In this document: piece after piece, positions 1-9,820 of the stretch | How the letters are laid out: each line of letters begins with the position of its first letter | Position numbering within the stretch: the stretch's first letter is position 1 | From: Candidatus Arsenophonus triatominarum | Lineage (GTDB): Bacteria; Pseudomonadota; Gammaproteobacteria; Enterobacterales; Enterobacteriaceae | NCBI RefSeq assembly: GCF_001640365.1 | Contig: NZ_LWMI01000009.1 | Coordinates: 58,381-122,380, forward strand | Reading direction: 5' to 3' | DNA length: 64,000 nucleotides | Notes under the pieces: model-generated | The model's database searches: none | Told to the model about the DNA's origin: nothing | The model's input: the letters and a program-made list of their open reading frames with translations, nothing else | Translations under genes and position numbers: made by a program

Positions 1-1
1 T

Positions 2-805
2 GTAAAACTAATGGCCTATGGTGAAATTACTTTGGGTATCAGTTTTGTTCCTTATTGTTTTTTTTGTTTGTTGCAGGTCAGGGCATTTCAATGTTTAGAT
101 AGACATTGGTTATGGCAGCAAATAGGTGAAGTGCCAAAGCTTGAGATCCCGCTGCAAGAAGGCAAAAGTGGTATTAGTCAAGGAGTCAGATCCTGTCATA
201 TTTGTATGGCCATTTTGCCAGCTGAACGTAAATACTGTCCTCGTTGCCATACCAAAGGCTATGTTAGGCGGCCTAATAGTTTACAAAATACCATGGCATT
301 ATTGCTTTCCTCATTAGTCCTTTATATTCCAGCAAACGTTTTGCCTGTTATGATCACCAATACGTTAGGTAGTAGACTAGACTCTACTATTATGTCCGGT
401 GTTATTTTGTTATGGGGTGATGGTTCGTATCCGGTCGCCATTATTATTTTTATTGCTAGCATTATGGTACCTAGCTTAAAAATAGTGGCAGTAGGCTGGT
501 TATGTTTTGATGCTAAAGGCTATGGCAATCGGGATCCGGCGAGGATGCATTTTATTTATGAACTTGTTGAATGGGTTGGACGTTGGTCAATGATTGATAT
601 TTTTGTGATTGCAGTATTATCGTCATTGGTGCAAATGGGACGATTAATGAGCGTTTCACCGGCACTTGGGGTGATTTTATTTGCTGCTGTTTTGATTTTA
701 ACCATGTTTGCGGCAATGACTTTTGATCCGCGTTTAACTTGGGATCGCTGTAATGTTGTATCGCAGAGTAGAATTCGGTTAGAAAAGGGGTTGCAAGGTG
801 GCTAA
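2..805 (+). CDS. pqiA: Intermembrane transport protein PqiA, C-terminal part (cut by window start)
   Basis: The frame is open to the left window edge, so the true start lies outside. The visible 267 or so residues hold a CxxC...CxxC zinc-ribbon-like segment (CHICM and CPRCH) followed by four hydrophobic segments, which matches the second half of PqiA. PqiA is an inner-membrane partner of the MCE protein PqiB in the Pqi lipid-transport system between inner and outer membranes. Its stop overlaps the GTG start of pqiB by 8 nt, as expected for a pqiABC operon. The identification rests on both the protein and the pqiB-pqiC neighbours. Confidence 0.93.
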   Translation, partial: VKLMAYGEITLGISFVPYCFFCLLQVRAFQCLDRHWLWQQIGEVPKLEIPLQEGKSGISQGVRSCHICMAILPAERKYCPRCHTKGYVRRPNSLQNTMALLLSSLVLYIPANVLPVMITNTLGSRLDSTIMSGVILLWGDGSYPVAIIIFIASIMVPSLKIVAVGWLCFDAKGYGNRDPARMHFIYELVEWVGRWSMIDIFVIAVLSSLVQMGRLMSVSPALGVILFAAVLILTMFAAMTFDPRLTWDRCNVVSQSRIRLEKGLQGG

Positions 806-2435
806 TAAAGATAACACTGACGCGCAAGCAAAGATCAGTAAACTAAAAAGCTGGTCACCGATTTGGATCATTCCGATTATCACCATCTTTATTGGTGCCT
901 GGATCCTAATTTACCATTTTAGCCATTTAGGTCCTGAAGTGACATTGATTACTTATAATGCCGAAGGTGTTGAAGCGGGAAAAACCAAACTTAAAAGTCG
1001 TAGTGTTGATATAGGCTTGGTGGAAAAAGTTTCCCTTGATAACAACTTCAAGCGTGTAATTATTAAAGCACGTCTAAATGATGGCATGAGGGATTTGTTA
1101 AAGAAAGATACCGCATTCTGGATCGTTAAACCGGCTATTGGCAAAGAGGGAATAACCGGTTTAGGAACGCTGTTTTCTGGCGTATTTATTGAAGTACAAC
1201 CTGGCAATAGTGAACAGTATGCTGAGAAATTTGACTTATTGGGTTCGCCACCATTAGCTTCACCTGATGCTAAAGGTATTCGAGTGATTTTGACTAGTGA
1301 TCAGGCTGGTAGATTAAATACTGGCGCCCCAGTGCTATTTCATGGTTATCAAGTCGGTTCGGTAGAAGCGAGTTCGTTTGATATTAAAAGCCGCAATATG
1401 CATTATCAACTCTTTATTAATGCCCCTTATGATGGGCTAGTTACGGAAAATGTTCGTTTTTGGAGGGATAGCAGTATTGCTTTTGATCTATCGGCACAAG
1501 GTGTTCGCTTAGAGATGGGCTCTTTAACCACACTATTTAGTGGTGGGGTTAGTTTTGATGTTGTAAAGGGTTGGCAACCAGGTAAACGGGTGGAAGATAA
1601 AAGCCTATTCAGACTTTATGAAGATCAAAGAAGTATTCAGAACTTTTTATATACTGTACATAAAGATTTTATTTTGTTTTTCTCTGATTCAGTTCGCGGA
1701 TTACAACCTGGCGCACCGGTTGAATTTAGAGGAATTCGTTTAGGAACCGTGATGGAGGTTCCGTTTGATTCTGAGAAATTGCGTCAAAAATTGGATAATG
1801 AATTCCGTATTCCGGTTTTAATTCATATTGAGCCTGGTCGTGTTAGTACTGATATTGATCTAGAAAAAGAGTTTGCTGCAGCATTAAGACAAGGATTAAG
1901 AGCAGCTTTAAAATCGGCTAACCTAATTACCGGAGCATTATATGTCGATTTGGATTTCTATCCAGAAAAAGGCCAATGGAAAGGGTCATTAAAAGTTGCT
2001 GATTACGATATTATTCCAACGGTCAGTGCTGGATTATCACAGATCCAACAAAAAGTGGTTGAGGCATTAGATAAAATCAATCGTCTGCCGATTGAACCTA
2101 TGATAAGTCAAGCCACAAATACGCTAGCAGAAAGTCAGAAAACCATTCGTGAAGCACAGCGTACTTTATCTGAGTTGAATAAACTGATGACTAGCAAAGA
2201 CTTTCAAAAGATTCCTGTTGATCTGCAACAAACTTTGCTTGAATTGAATCGGGTTATGCAAGGTTTGCAACCAGGATCACCTGCCTATAATAGAATGATC
2301 GATAATATGCAGCGTCTTGATCAGGTGTTAAGAGATATTCAACCCGTTATCAAGACATTAAATAATAAGAGTAATGCACTTGTTTTTGAAGCAAAATCGA
2401 TGAAGGATCCAGAACCGAAGAAGGTTACAAAATAA
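798..2435 (+). CDS. pqiB: MCE-family intermembrane transport protein PqiB
   Basis: A 545-residue protein with a short cytoplasmic N-terminus, one membrane anchor at about residues 20-42 (WIIPIITIFIGAWILIYHF) and then repeated MCE/MlaD domains carrying the typical G-x-V-x-G turns (for example LQPGAPVEFRGIRLGTV near residue 300). The C-terminus is a heptad-rich helix. E. coli PqiB is about the same length and forms a hexameric needle spanning the periplasm for lipid transport. I chose the GTG at 798, which overlaps the pqiA stop. The gene shares its final A with the first base of pqiC (TAATG), so the two are translationally coupled. Confidence 0.95.
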   Translation: MANKDNTDAQAKISKLKSWSPIWIIPIITIFIGAWILIYHFSHLGPEVTLITYNAEGVEAGKTKLKSRSVDIGLVEKVSLDNNFKRVIIKARLNDGMRDLLKKDTAFWIVKPAIGKEGITGLGTLFSGVFIEVQPGNSEQYAEKFDLLGSPPLASPDAKGIRVILTSDQAGRLNTGAPVLFHGYQVGSVEASSFDIKSRNMHYQLFINAPYDGLVTENVRFWRDSSIAFDLSAQGVRLEMGSLTTLFSGGVSFDVVKGWQPGKRVEDKSLFRLYEDQRSIQNFLYTVHKDFILFFSDSVRGLQPGAPVEFRGIRLGTVMEVPFDSEKLRQKLDNEFRIPVLIHIEPGRVSTDIDLEKEFAAALRQGLRAALKSANLITGALYVDLDFYPEKGQWKGSLKVADYDIIPTVSAGLSQIQQKVVEALDKINRLPIEPMISQATNTLAESQKTIREAQRTLSELNKLMTSKDFQKIPVDLQQTLLELNRVMQGLQPGSPAYNRMIDNMQRLDQVLRDIQPVIKTLNNKSNALVFEAKSMKDPEPKKVTK

Positions 2436-2986
2436 TGAGATATTTGGCATGGATTTTGTGTTTTTTACTTATTGGTTGTAGTAGTGGTATTGAAAAATCT
2501 TATTATCAATTACCAACAACGCCGAGCTTAGTGACTAAAAAAAGTGATTTACTAACGCAAAAACAGCTTTGGGTACAGACAGTGCAATTGTCTGGAATAT
2601 TGGCAGCTAATGGTATTACTTATCAAACTAGCGATGTTAATTATATTAATGCAAACAATCATCTATGGGCAAGCCCGTTGGAACAGCAATTGATGCAAAA
2701 TTTAGTCAATCAGTTATCAATAATGTTGCCTAATCGATTAGTATCGGCTCAACCGCTGGAAAACAGACCTGATAGCCTTAATGTCTTTTTGACCGCTTTT
2801 CATGGCCGCTATGATGGTAAGGTGATTATCCAGGGAAACTGGATTTATAAAAGTGATAAAGGCATTATCAAGCGAGATTTTAGTCTGCAGCTTGATCAAG
2901 ATGAAAATGGCTATTCGCCATTAGTTAGGACGTTAGCAAGAGGCTGGACTCAGGTTGGACAATCTATAGCGAGCCAATTATCTTGA
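2435..2986 (+). CDS. pqiC: Outer-membrane lipoprotein PqiC (ABC-type transport auxiliary)
   Basis: A 183-residue lipoprotein. The N-terminus MRYLAWILCFLLIGC has a clear lipobox (LIGC, Cys16), and the body matches the PqiC/YmbA family. In E. coli PqiC sits at the inner face of the outer membrane and binds the tip of the PqiB needle. It is the third gene of the pqi operon and is followed by a hairpin terminator. In E. coli rmf lies between this gene and fabA; only 64 nt separate them here, so rmf is absent. Confidence 0.92.
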   Translation: MRYLAWILCFLLIGCSSGIEKSYYQLPTTPSLVTKKSDLLTQKQLWVQTVQLSGILAANGITYQTSDVNYINANNHLWASPLEQQLMQNLVNQLSIMLPNRLVSAQPLENRPDSLNVFLTAFHGRYDGKVIIQGNWIYKSDKGIIKRDFSLQLDQDENGYSPLVRTLARGWTQVGQSIASQLS

Positions 2987-3002
2987 ATGTATAAAATATT
3001 TG

Positions 3003-3033
3003 CTCCTTCAGCTTGATAACAGAAGGGGTTTTT
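3003..3033 (+). terminator. Rho-independent terminator of the pqi operon
   Basis: The inverted repeat CTCCTTC ... GAAGGGG is followed by five T on the + strand, 17 nt after the pqiC stop. It also separates pqi from the convergent fabA. Confidence 0.7.
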
Positions 3034-3050
3034 GACAAAAAAATCTGGCT

Positions 3051-3569
3051 TTAAAAGCTACTTGTATCTTGAAATAAACCGACTTTCAAATCTTTTGCTG
3101 TGTAAATACACTTATCATCAACCAAGACTTCACCATCAGCCACTCCCATAATCAATTTTCGATTAATAACGCGTTTTAAATGGATACGGTAGGTTACTTT
3201 TTTTGCGGTTAGCAAAACTTGTCCAGTAAATTTGACCTCACCTACGCCCAGTGCCCGGCCTTTACCTTTACCACCGAGCCATCCTAGGTAGAAACCAACG
3301 AGTTGCCACATTGCATCTAAACCTAGACAACCAGGCATAACGGGATCATTAGTGAAGTGACAACTAAAAAACCATAAATCAGGTTTGATATCAAATTCTG
3401 CTTCGATAAACCCTTTATCATAATTGCCGCCAGTTTCGGTCATTTTTGTGATGCGATCCATCATCAACATATTACCGGAAGGTAATGGCGGCCCATTTTC
3501 ACCAAAAAGTTCACCTCTTCCGGAAGCATCTAAATCTTCTTTGCTATAAGAGCTGTGTTTATCAACCAT
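3051..3569 (-). CDS. fabA: 3-hydroxydecanoyl-ACP dehydratase/isomerase
   Basis: A 172-residue FabA, the normal length. The hot-dog fold active site is visible: [11 protein letters not shown] contains the catalytic His (about residue 71) and the [10 protein letters not shown] helix contains the Asp (about 85). FabA dehydrates 3-hydroxydecanoyl-ACP and isomerises the product to the cis-3 isomer, the entry to unsaturated fatty acids in type II synthesis. The gene is intact and lies downstream of lonH on the same strand, as in E. coli. FadR and FabR control is known in relatives, but I did not identify their operators. Confidence 0.97.
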   Translation of the reverse strand: MVDKHSSYSKEDLDASGRGELFGENGPPLPSGNMLMMDRITKMTETGGNYDKGFIEAEFDIKPDLWFFSCHFTNDPVMPGCLGLDAMWQLVGFYLGWLGGKGKGRALGVGEVKFTGQVLLTAKKVTYRIHLKRVINRKLIMGVADGEVLVDDKCIYTAKDLKVGLFQDTSSF

Positions 3570-3652
3570 ATTACTAAATAGCCTTATTAAAAATAATAAG
3601 GCTAAAGAATAGCGTTCACTTGTAAGCTGAACAACTCCGATCAGCTATTTTT

Positions 3653-5404
3653 TTAATTTAGCCACTTTAGCAGCCCCATGAATTTGGGTCTTTCTTGGTC
3701 ATTAGCTTGAGTAATTCGTTCTTGTATTAAAGCTAACAGATGTAAGTTATTTGTATCATATTGTTGCTTATAATAAGCATGTTTGGTTAAAATTGAAATG
3801 GCTTCAGAAACGTGTTCAACCGGCCAAATGTGAAATACGCCAGATTTGACTGCCGCAATAAGATCGGCTTTTAAGCATAAATGACGAATATTAGCCGCAG
3901 GAATGATAACGCCTTGCTGACCGGTTAATTCACGTTGGAAACAGACATTAAAAAAGCTTTCGATTTTTTGGTTAATACTGCCAATCGGTTGTACATAACC
4001 GAATTGATCTACTGCACCAGTAACCGCAATTTGCTGATCGATAGGCTGAAGAGAAAGTGCACTAATTAATGCACAAAGCTCAGCTAATGATGCGCTATCG
4101 CCATCAACTTCATTGTAAGACTGTTCAAATACGATTGAGGCAGAAAAGGGTTGTGGCTGTTCAAGCTTTAATTCGTAATTGAGATAGGCTTGCATAATCA
4201 TCATGCCTTTAGCGTGAATATTACCGCCCAGCTCAACTTTACGTTCTACATCAGTAAACTCACCATCACCGAAGTGAGCAACACAAGTAATACGTGATGG
4301 TTCACCGATAAGTTCTGGATGCCCTGGGTACTGCATAACCGATAATCCATTGATTTGGCCAATCATTTCACCTTCAGTTTTAATAAAAACTTGTTTTTGC
4401 AGAATATCATCCAGATTGCGTTTGGCTAGGTAACCGTGTTGCCACTGGCGCTGTTGCATCGCTATTTGGAACGATTTTGCAGTTAACTGGTTATCCTGTT
4501 GAAATTGATTTGCCTCAGCTAAACAACGAATTAGCCACATTCTATCTAGCGGTAGGATAGATTTGTCTTCCGTATATCGAATTGCTTGAGTAATGAAGGT
4601 TGGCCACGCATCAGTTGTTAAAACAGAAAATTGGCAATCGGTAATAATTTGTTTAACAAATTGCATCCATAGCGATAATTGACCACTATGTTCAAAATTC
4701 AATTCAAATTCATATTCGCCATACGTAGCTTGAGAAAAAAGCTCTGGCTCTTTTGTTTCAAGTTTTTCAAGGCTAAAATGGTCGCCGACCAAAATGAGTT
4801 TAATATCAAGTGGCATTGAATCAATTGGATAGGGTAAAAATTGATTATCATTGGCTGGAAGCCATTCAAACCGTTTTTGCATCACCATCTGTTTTAAACG
4901 CTGCCACATTAATGGCTGCGCTGATAATGTACCAACAGAAAGTAATAATACTCCGCCATTGATTTTGTGTAATAGTCCTGGCTCTAAGTGAACACTATTT
5001 TGATGTTGATGAACACTGCCAAATAATTGAGGCATTTCTATCCAATTACAGAAATAGACTGAATGACAGGGCGTAAATGATCCTTTAGTGCCTGCTTGCC
5101 AATGAAATCTTCCATTTGATTGTTGATAATCTCCAGTGATAGCTATTGAGGATGGATTAATATTTTTAATGCATTTTGCTAACTCAGATAAGTAGCTTTG
5201 GCATTCTAATGCTTTAATGACAGCAAAAGGAGAATAGGTTGGTGTTAATAAAAACCTTTCAAGACTATTATATAATCTAGGTTGAATGATGGCCAAAGTG
5301 GCATTATCTAGTTTATCAGTAGAAGCAAAAAGATTAAGATAAGGTTCATAATCAGGTGCTAAATTCTGCCATATTAATTCGTTACTAATCACGCTATTTT
5401 TCAA
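3653..5404 (-). CDS. lonH: Lon-related protease LonH/YcbZ
   Basis: A 583-residue Lon-like protease that matches E. coli YcbZ in length and position upstream of fabA. The N-terminal half is a degenerate AAA-like region. The C-terminal domain carries the Lon Ser-Lys dyad: Ser in NEVDGDSASLAEL (about residue 462) and Lys in QPIGSINQKIESFF (about 507). The gene is intact. The 170 bp upstream are AT-rich and are followed by an IS982 insertion that separates lonH from matP. The cellular role in the family is poorly defined. Confidence 0.9.
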   Translation of the reverse strand: MKNSVISNELIWQNLAPDYEPYLNLFASTDKLDNATLAIIQPRLYNSLERFLLTPTYSPFAVIKALECQSYLSELAKCIKNINPSSIAITGDYQQSNGRFHWQAGTKGSFTPCHSVYFCNWIEMPQLFGSVHQHQNSVHLEPGLLHKINGGVLLLSVGTLSAQPLMWQRLKQMVMQKRFEWLPANDNQFLPYPIDSMPLDIKLILVGDHFSLEKLETKEPELFSQATYGEYEFELNFEHSGQLSLWMQFVKQIITDCQFSVLTTDAWPTFITQAIRYTEDKSILPLDRMWLIRCLAEANQFQQDNQLTAKSFQIAMQQRQWQHGYLAKRNLDDILQKQVFIKTEGEMIGQINGLSVMQYPGHPELIGEPSRITCVAHFGDGEFTDVERKVELGGNIHAKGMMIMQAYLNYELKLEQPQPFSASIVFEQSYNEVDGDSASLAELCALISALSLQPIDQQIAVTGAVDQFGYVQPIGSINQKIESFFNVCFQRELTGQQGVIIPAANIRHLCLKADLIAAVKSGVFHIWPVEHVSEAISILTKHAYYKQQYDTNNLHLLALIQERITQANDQERPKFMGLLKWLN

Positions 5405-5581
5405 CTTATAATTTAGATAAAAAGTTTATAAATTATCCTCAATATCCTGATTGTATGAAGTCAAGATAGAAGACATTTTAGAAATACGCTATTGTTTTTA
5501 GAGAAACGGGTACATTTTACTATAAAAACAAGATATCCGTTTCCAGCATTATAAATTTTTTAGGATGAAATCATTATATTA

Positions 5582-6597
5582 ACCTGAGTTCGGGATAAGC
5601 ATTATCAATTATGCTTGAAGATATGTTCCTGCCACCGGTATCTTTGGTTTAGATGGAATTAAACAATATGCAACCAGGCCGGCTAATAAATTCACTATAA
5701 AGTTAGCAGGAGATCGGTGCCGCGTATGCTCTATCTGACAAAGATTTTTTAACTCATCAAATACCGTTTCAATGACAGAACGATGACGCAAGATGGCTTT
5801 GTCGAAACAAGTCTGTTCAACAGGCTTCATTTTCTTCTTGATATTCGTTATAAGGTTAATTCCCATTGTTTTCAGTTGCTGTTATCAGTGAGCCGATAAA
5901 TACCCTTTATCCGCATACAAACAACCAGAAAGATCTTTTATCAGCTCAGGTAATGGTTTCCGATCATCTGTGTTTCCTGGTGTAAGTCGAAAACTGAGTA
6001 TTTCCCCCAAGTGATTGATAATTACATGAAGTTTGAAACCAAAGAACCAACCTGTTGAGGTTTTTCCTCGTTCAGCTATCCCATCGAAGACTTTATGCCG
6101 GCGGATCCGTAAGTTATCACACAGCTATCGGAGTAGAATCGGCAACCGACAGACCCGTGCACTTTCCCTTAATTGACTCAAACAGTGCCGTTAAAGCTAA
6201 GGCACTGCGCGGAAGTAACTCTACGCAGCGTGAATATGATGGCAAGTTAGGAAATTCCTTCCTGAGATGTAGACGGACATAATAGAGATAAAATACCTTG
6301 AATCGTCTGAATCGGAGTTGATGAAACAAAACAACCAGTGTCATCATTTCAGCCAATGAAAGCTGAGTAGACCGTCTACGACGCTTACTACCGTTATTCA
6401 GCAAAATTTCATGCATTTTTGGCTCGAAGTCTTTACAAAAATCATCCATCAGGCAATAAAGTTTCAGTAAGATTTTCCATCATTGTTTAACAATGCTCTA
6501 CGCTTTAACCAGATTGTTAGAGTATTTTAACGAAATATGCGCATTCAACTATTTGAATAGCAAGACTTTCACTTTATTTCTTATCCCGAACTCAGGT
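5582..6597 (-). mobile_element. IS982-family element, copy 1 (7-bp TSD)
   Basis: The ends are perfect inverted repeats (ACCTGAGTTCGGGATAAG at the left, its complement at the right). Both sides carry the 7-bp direct repeat TATATTA at 5575-5581 and 6598-6604, so the insertion is bounded to the base. The element lies between lonH and matP. Its transposase is broken, so this copy can only move if a transposase is supplied in trans. Confidence 0.93.
5609..6449 (-). pseudogene. IS982-family transposase, broken
   Basis: The N-terminal part (6117-6449) and C-terminal part (5609-5866) align to the longer reading frame of the copy at 37 kb. Two lesions are visible. A TG dinucleotide is missing near 6116, giving GCT GTG TGA. 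Paired small indels near 5884 create TGA TAA where the other copy encodes Ser-Leu-Lys. The C-terminal catalytic motif RHRSVIETVFDELKN is typical of IS982. Confidence 0.88.
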
Positions 6598-6604
6598 TAT
6601 ATTA

Positions 6605-7043
6605 ACGTTTGTTTAAATTTATGCCACTATTAATTTCGTATATTTTAAATATAATTTAATTAATAAACTGTAGTAAGTGCAATAGAAAATGTAAAAGTCT
6701 AGTCAACGTAAATAATTTGGGACTGAATATTAGTAACTAATGGTTAGTATCCAAGTAGTAAGCTAATGACAAAAACCACTAATACAGTAGATACAATGTA
6801 TTATTTCAATTTAAAACATAGTGAAAATTACTAGCTATAAATGTGAATAATCATATTCTATCGCACTAATTATGATTTTTTTGTCGATTGACTTGAATAA
6901 ATAGGAAAAATTATATTTTTTGCTAACATTTCAATATAGTGTGATTTCTTACTAATATTTTATTAAATTGGCTAAATAAACCAAACGTTTTTATTTTTAA
7001 ATGTTGTTATAATTACATAAGTTACGTTGTCATAGAGATGATT
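6605..7043. other. AT-rich intergenic region upstream of matP
   Basis: About 440 bp between the IS982 target duplication and matP. I find no plausible gene in it. It presumably holds the matP promoter; no convincing -35/-10 pair or operator stands out. Confidence 0.5.
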
Positions 7044-7493
7044 ATGAAATATCAACAGCTTGAAAATCTTGAATGCGGTTGGAAATGGGATTACTTGGTT
7101 AAAAAGTATCGAGATGGTGAGAATATCACTAAGTATATAGAAAAAAGCGCCTTTCAGGATGCGATTGAGCAACTGTTGAAATTAGAGAATACCCCAACAA
7201 AAGTGATAAACTGGATAAAAAATCATATGTCGCCAGATTTATCCAATCGAATGAAGCAAACAATTAGAGCCCGCAGAAAGCGACATTTTAATGCCGAGCA
7301 TCAGCACTCATGTAAAAAATCTATCGATTTAGATTTTCTTGTATGGCAAAGACTATCTATTTTAGCAAAAAAACAAGGCTGCACGTTGTCTGAAGCTATT
7401 GTGCATCTTATTGAAGATGCAGAGAGAAAAGACCAGTATGCAAATCAAATGTCGACATTTAAGCAGGATTTGCAAAATATACTGGGTGACTAG
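7044..7493 (+). CDS. matP: Macrodomain Ter protein MatP
   Basis: A 149-residue MatP. The start [10 protein letters not shown] at 7044 matches the E. coli start better than the ATG two codons upstream. The conserved block [20 protein letters not shown] and the ribbon-helix-helix segment ([14 protein letters not shown]) are present. MatP binds matS sites and organises the Ter macrodomain through tetramers and ZapB. The stop codon TAG (7491-7493) forms part of the 5-bp target duplication TAGAG of the IS701-like element that follows, so the insertion sits exactly at the gene end and leaves the protein intact. Confidence 0.96.
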   Translation: MKYQQLENLECGWKWDYLVKKYRDGENITKYIEKSAFQDAIEQLLKLENTPTKVINWIKNHMSPDLSNRMKQTIRARRKRHFNAEHQHSCKKSIDLDFLVWQRLSILAKKQGCTLSEAIVHLIEDAERKDQYANQMSTFKQDLQNILGD

Positions 7494-7655
7494 AGCACAA
7501 GTTTCGCACAAACCTAATTTGGGTATACTTATAACCCCCCTGATCTGCTCAGCAATAGCATTTTTGATTACATGCCAATTTTGTTGATAAAGAGTTATTT
7601 TTTCAGATATACGGCGTTTATGTTGTTCAAACCACGCAGAAATTGCGAGAAAAGA

Positions 7656-8673
7656 GGGTGTTCATAATTCTGTGTCAGGGGATTTTATATTTTGATTATA
7701 CCATCTAGGCGCCCTTTAAAATAGATGGACAATTGAGCAATGGTTAACGCCCAGTTACTAATCGGCATAGTCCATTTGTTGGATACCTGATTGATGCCAA
7801 TATAGAGTAATTTTAATAAGCTGTTTTCATTAGGAAAAGCCCCTTTGGTTTTAGTTAATATCCTAAACTACCGATGCCGCCTCTACTGCATTGGTCGTAT
7901 AAATGGGTTTTCTAATGGCTTTAGGGTATCGAAAATAAGCACTGAGCAACTCCCATTTACTTCGCCAGGATTCTGGCACTATCGGGTATTTTTCACCTCA
8001 TTTCGTTTCCAGTTCATCAAAGGCAAGCTCAGCAGCCGCTTTAGTATCTGCACGATAAACCGGCTTTAAATCAGCCATAAAGGCTTTTTGGTCTTTACTG
8101 GCAATATAACGTAAGCTATTGCGAATTTGATGAACTACGCATAGCTGAACTTCTGTCTGCGGGAAAATACTGGCTATCGCTTCTGGAAACCCTTTTAATC
8201 CGTCAACACAAGCGATTAAAATATCTTGTATACCACGGTTATGTAAGTCAGAACGCTCAGCCAATGATGTGCTCCTTCTGTTTCAGACATATAGAGTCCT
8301 AACAATTCCTTATGCCCATCGGTGGTTAGTCCAAGTACTGTGTAGATTGCCTTATTGATATAGTGACCATCATGTTTTATCTTGTAATGAATGGCATCGA
8401 GCCAGACAAAAGGATAGAGCGCCTCCAGAGGGCGTTGTTGCCAGGCTTTTAATTCAGGGAGTAATTTGTCAGTAATATGCGTAATAGCTCCATCCTGCAG
8501 GGCAGCTTCGGTCAGCTGTTTTATGAGTGGTGTGAGTATTCCATCCGTACCGAGTAAATTTTTACCTGATTGTAATTGCTTCAACGCTTCATCAAAATTA
8601 AATGATTGATTTCTCATATGTCATACTTCTTTTTTTGAGTTTAAGATATGACACAGATTTTTGAACACTACCC
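7656..8673 (-). mobile_element. IS256-family element, copy 1, internally deleted
   Basis: The ends GGGTGTTCATAATTCTGTGT and GGGTAGTGTTCAAAAATCTG (inverted) bound a 1.0-kb element. It sits in IS701-like A with a near-perfect 8-bp duplication, CGAGAAA followed by A or T. Compared with the copy at 14.5 kb, about 230 bp of transposase coding sequence are missing after the AALQ codons. A mutator-type (IS256) transposase remains only as fragments. Confidence 0.85.
7685..8617 (-). pseudogene. IS256-family transposase, deleted and frameshifted
   Basis: The N-terminus MRNQSFNFDEALKQLQSGKN runs into DGAITHITDKLLPELKAWQQ after an internal deletion. Frame changes follow near 8225 (where LTDLHNRG is expected) and near 8000. 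The catalytic-region motifs of the mutator family ([27 protein letters not shown]) are still legible. It cannot encode an active enzyme. Confidence 0.85.
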
Positions 8674-8940
8674 GAGAAATATGATTTCTTTGCGCCCGAC
8701 TCGTGCGAGCCTGACAGCGTTCAATACCACAATTTTGTTTAATTCTCGATGATAAACTTCAACAGACTAACGGGCATCCATGATAGATTTGACGTATTCA
8801 TGGGTGGGATTGTCTTTGTTTGTTACTCTGTAATCAATACGGCCGTTTTTGGCTATAAATTGAAAACTGTCACCCAACCATAACCTCGTAAGTGTATTAA
8901 GGTTCCTTCTTCTGAGGTGTCTAACTTGTTCAATTGTATA

Positions 8941-9820
8941 TAGCTAGGCGACTTAATTTTGATTACAGCATATGTATTAAAAACAGGTCATCGATAGTGC
9001 ATCCTGTTTCCATCTTTTTACGTTTAGCTTGAGACCATTTATGTTCTATAGGATTTAAATCTGGTGAATACACAGGCAAATATTCTATCTGGTGTCCTGC
9101 GTTTATAATTGCCTGTTCAATATTCTTACCTTTGTGAAAGCTAGCGTTGTCCATAAAAATAACAGAATTTTCAGGAAGTTCTGGGAGCAATATTTTTGTG
9201 ATCCAAACATAAAAAACATCACGATTAATATTGCAATCAAATAATCCGATAGCAAAAAGGGTTGTTCCCAATAAAGCGCCAATAACATTTGTTCTTCCCT
9301 TAGCACCCCAGTTTTTCAGGCCAAAACAACGGTGACCTTTTGGGGAATAGCCGTGAGTTCGTGGAGTGTCATGTGAAAAACCACTTTCATCAATAAAAAC
9401 AACAGATTTATCTTTTTTTTCATATGTTGTCTTTTTTGCTGATGTGCCAGCCTGTCGCTTTCGTTGGTTTTTGGATGGAATAGAGTTTTTTTTATAGGTT
9501 AATCCCAGCTTTTTAAGGGATTGCCAAATAGTCTTTTTACAAACACCGAATCGCTCTGCCCGTTCCTTTTGGTAAGCATCTGGATACTGTTCCACATCTT
9601 TTGCTAAAGCATTTTTATCGAGCTTCCTCTTACGTGGCGTTGAATTTTTTGGCTCTGGTCGTTTAAGCCAACGTACTAAAGACGCTTTTCCAATACGGAA
9701 TTGTTTCGCAGTTTCTCGAATTGTTAAACCTTCGGCTTTCCTTACAGATATTACTTTACGTCGAAAATCAATTGTATAACTCATAACACACCTTGTAATC
9801 AAAATTAAGTCGCCTAGCTA
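8941..9820 (-). mobile_element. IS630-family element, copy 1
   Basis: The inverted ends TAGCTAGGCGACTTAATTTT lie at both borders and TA is duplicated at 8939-8940 and 9821-9822. It is inserted in IS701-like element A. This is the only copy in the window whose transposase is one uninterrupted reading frame. Confidence 0.93.
8963..9784 (-). CDS. IS630-family transposase, uninterrupted version
   Basis: A 273-residue transposase starting at MSYTIDFRRKV (ATG after an AAGGTGTG ribosome site). An N-terminal HTH (TIRETAKQFRIGKASLVRWL) is followed by a linker and a DDE catalytic domain with FIDESGF (first D), VIFMDNASFHKG (second D) and SPDLNPIEHKW (E). At the point where other copies read ACAGTATG, this one reads ACATATG with 8 A, which fuses both halves into one frame. 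It is the best candidate for the active IS630 source here. Confidence 0.9.
   Translation of the reverse strand: MSYTIDFRRKVISVRKAEGLTIRETAKQFRIGKASLVRWLKRPEPKNSTPRKRKLDKNALAKDVEQYPDAYQKERAERFGVCKKTIWQSLKKLGLTYKKNSIPSKNQRKRQAGTSAKKTTYEKKDKSVVFIDESGFSHDTPRTHGYSPKGHRCFGLKNWGAKGRTNVIGALLGTTLFAIGLFDCNINRDVFYVWITKILLPELPENSVIFMDNASFHKGKNIEQAIINAGHQIEYLPVYSPDLNPIEHKWSQAKRKKMETGCTIDDLFLIHML

Noticed and set aside
7038..7043. Two extra codons at the start of matP
   Set aside because: The E. coli protein starts at MKYQQLE and the later ATG fits it.
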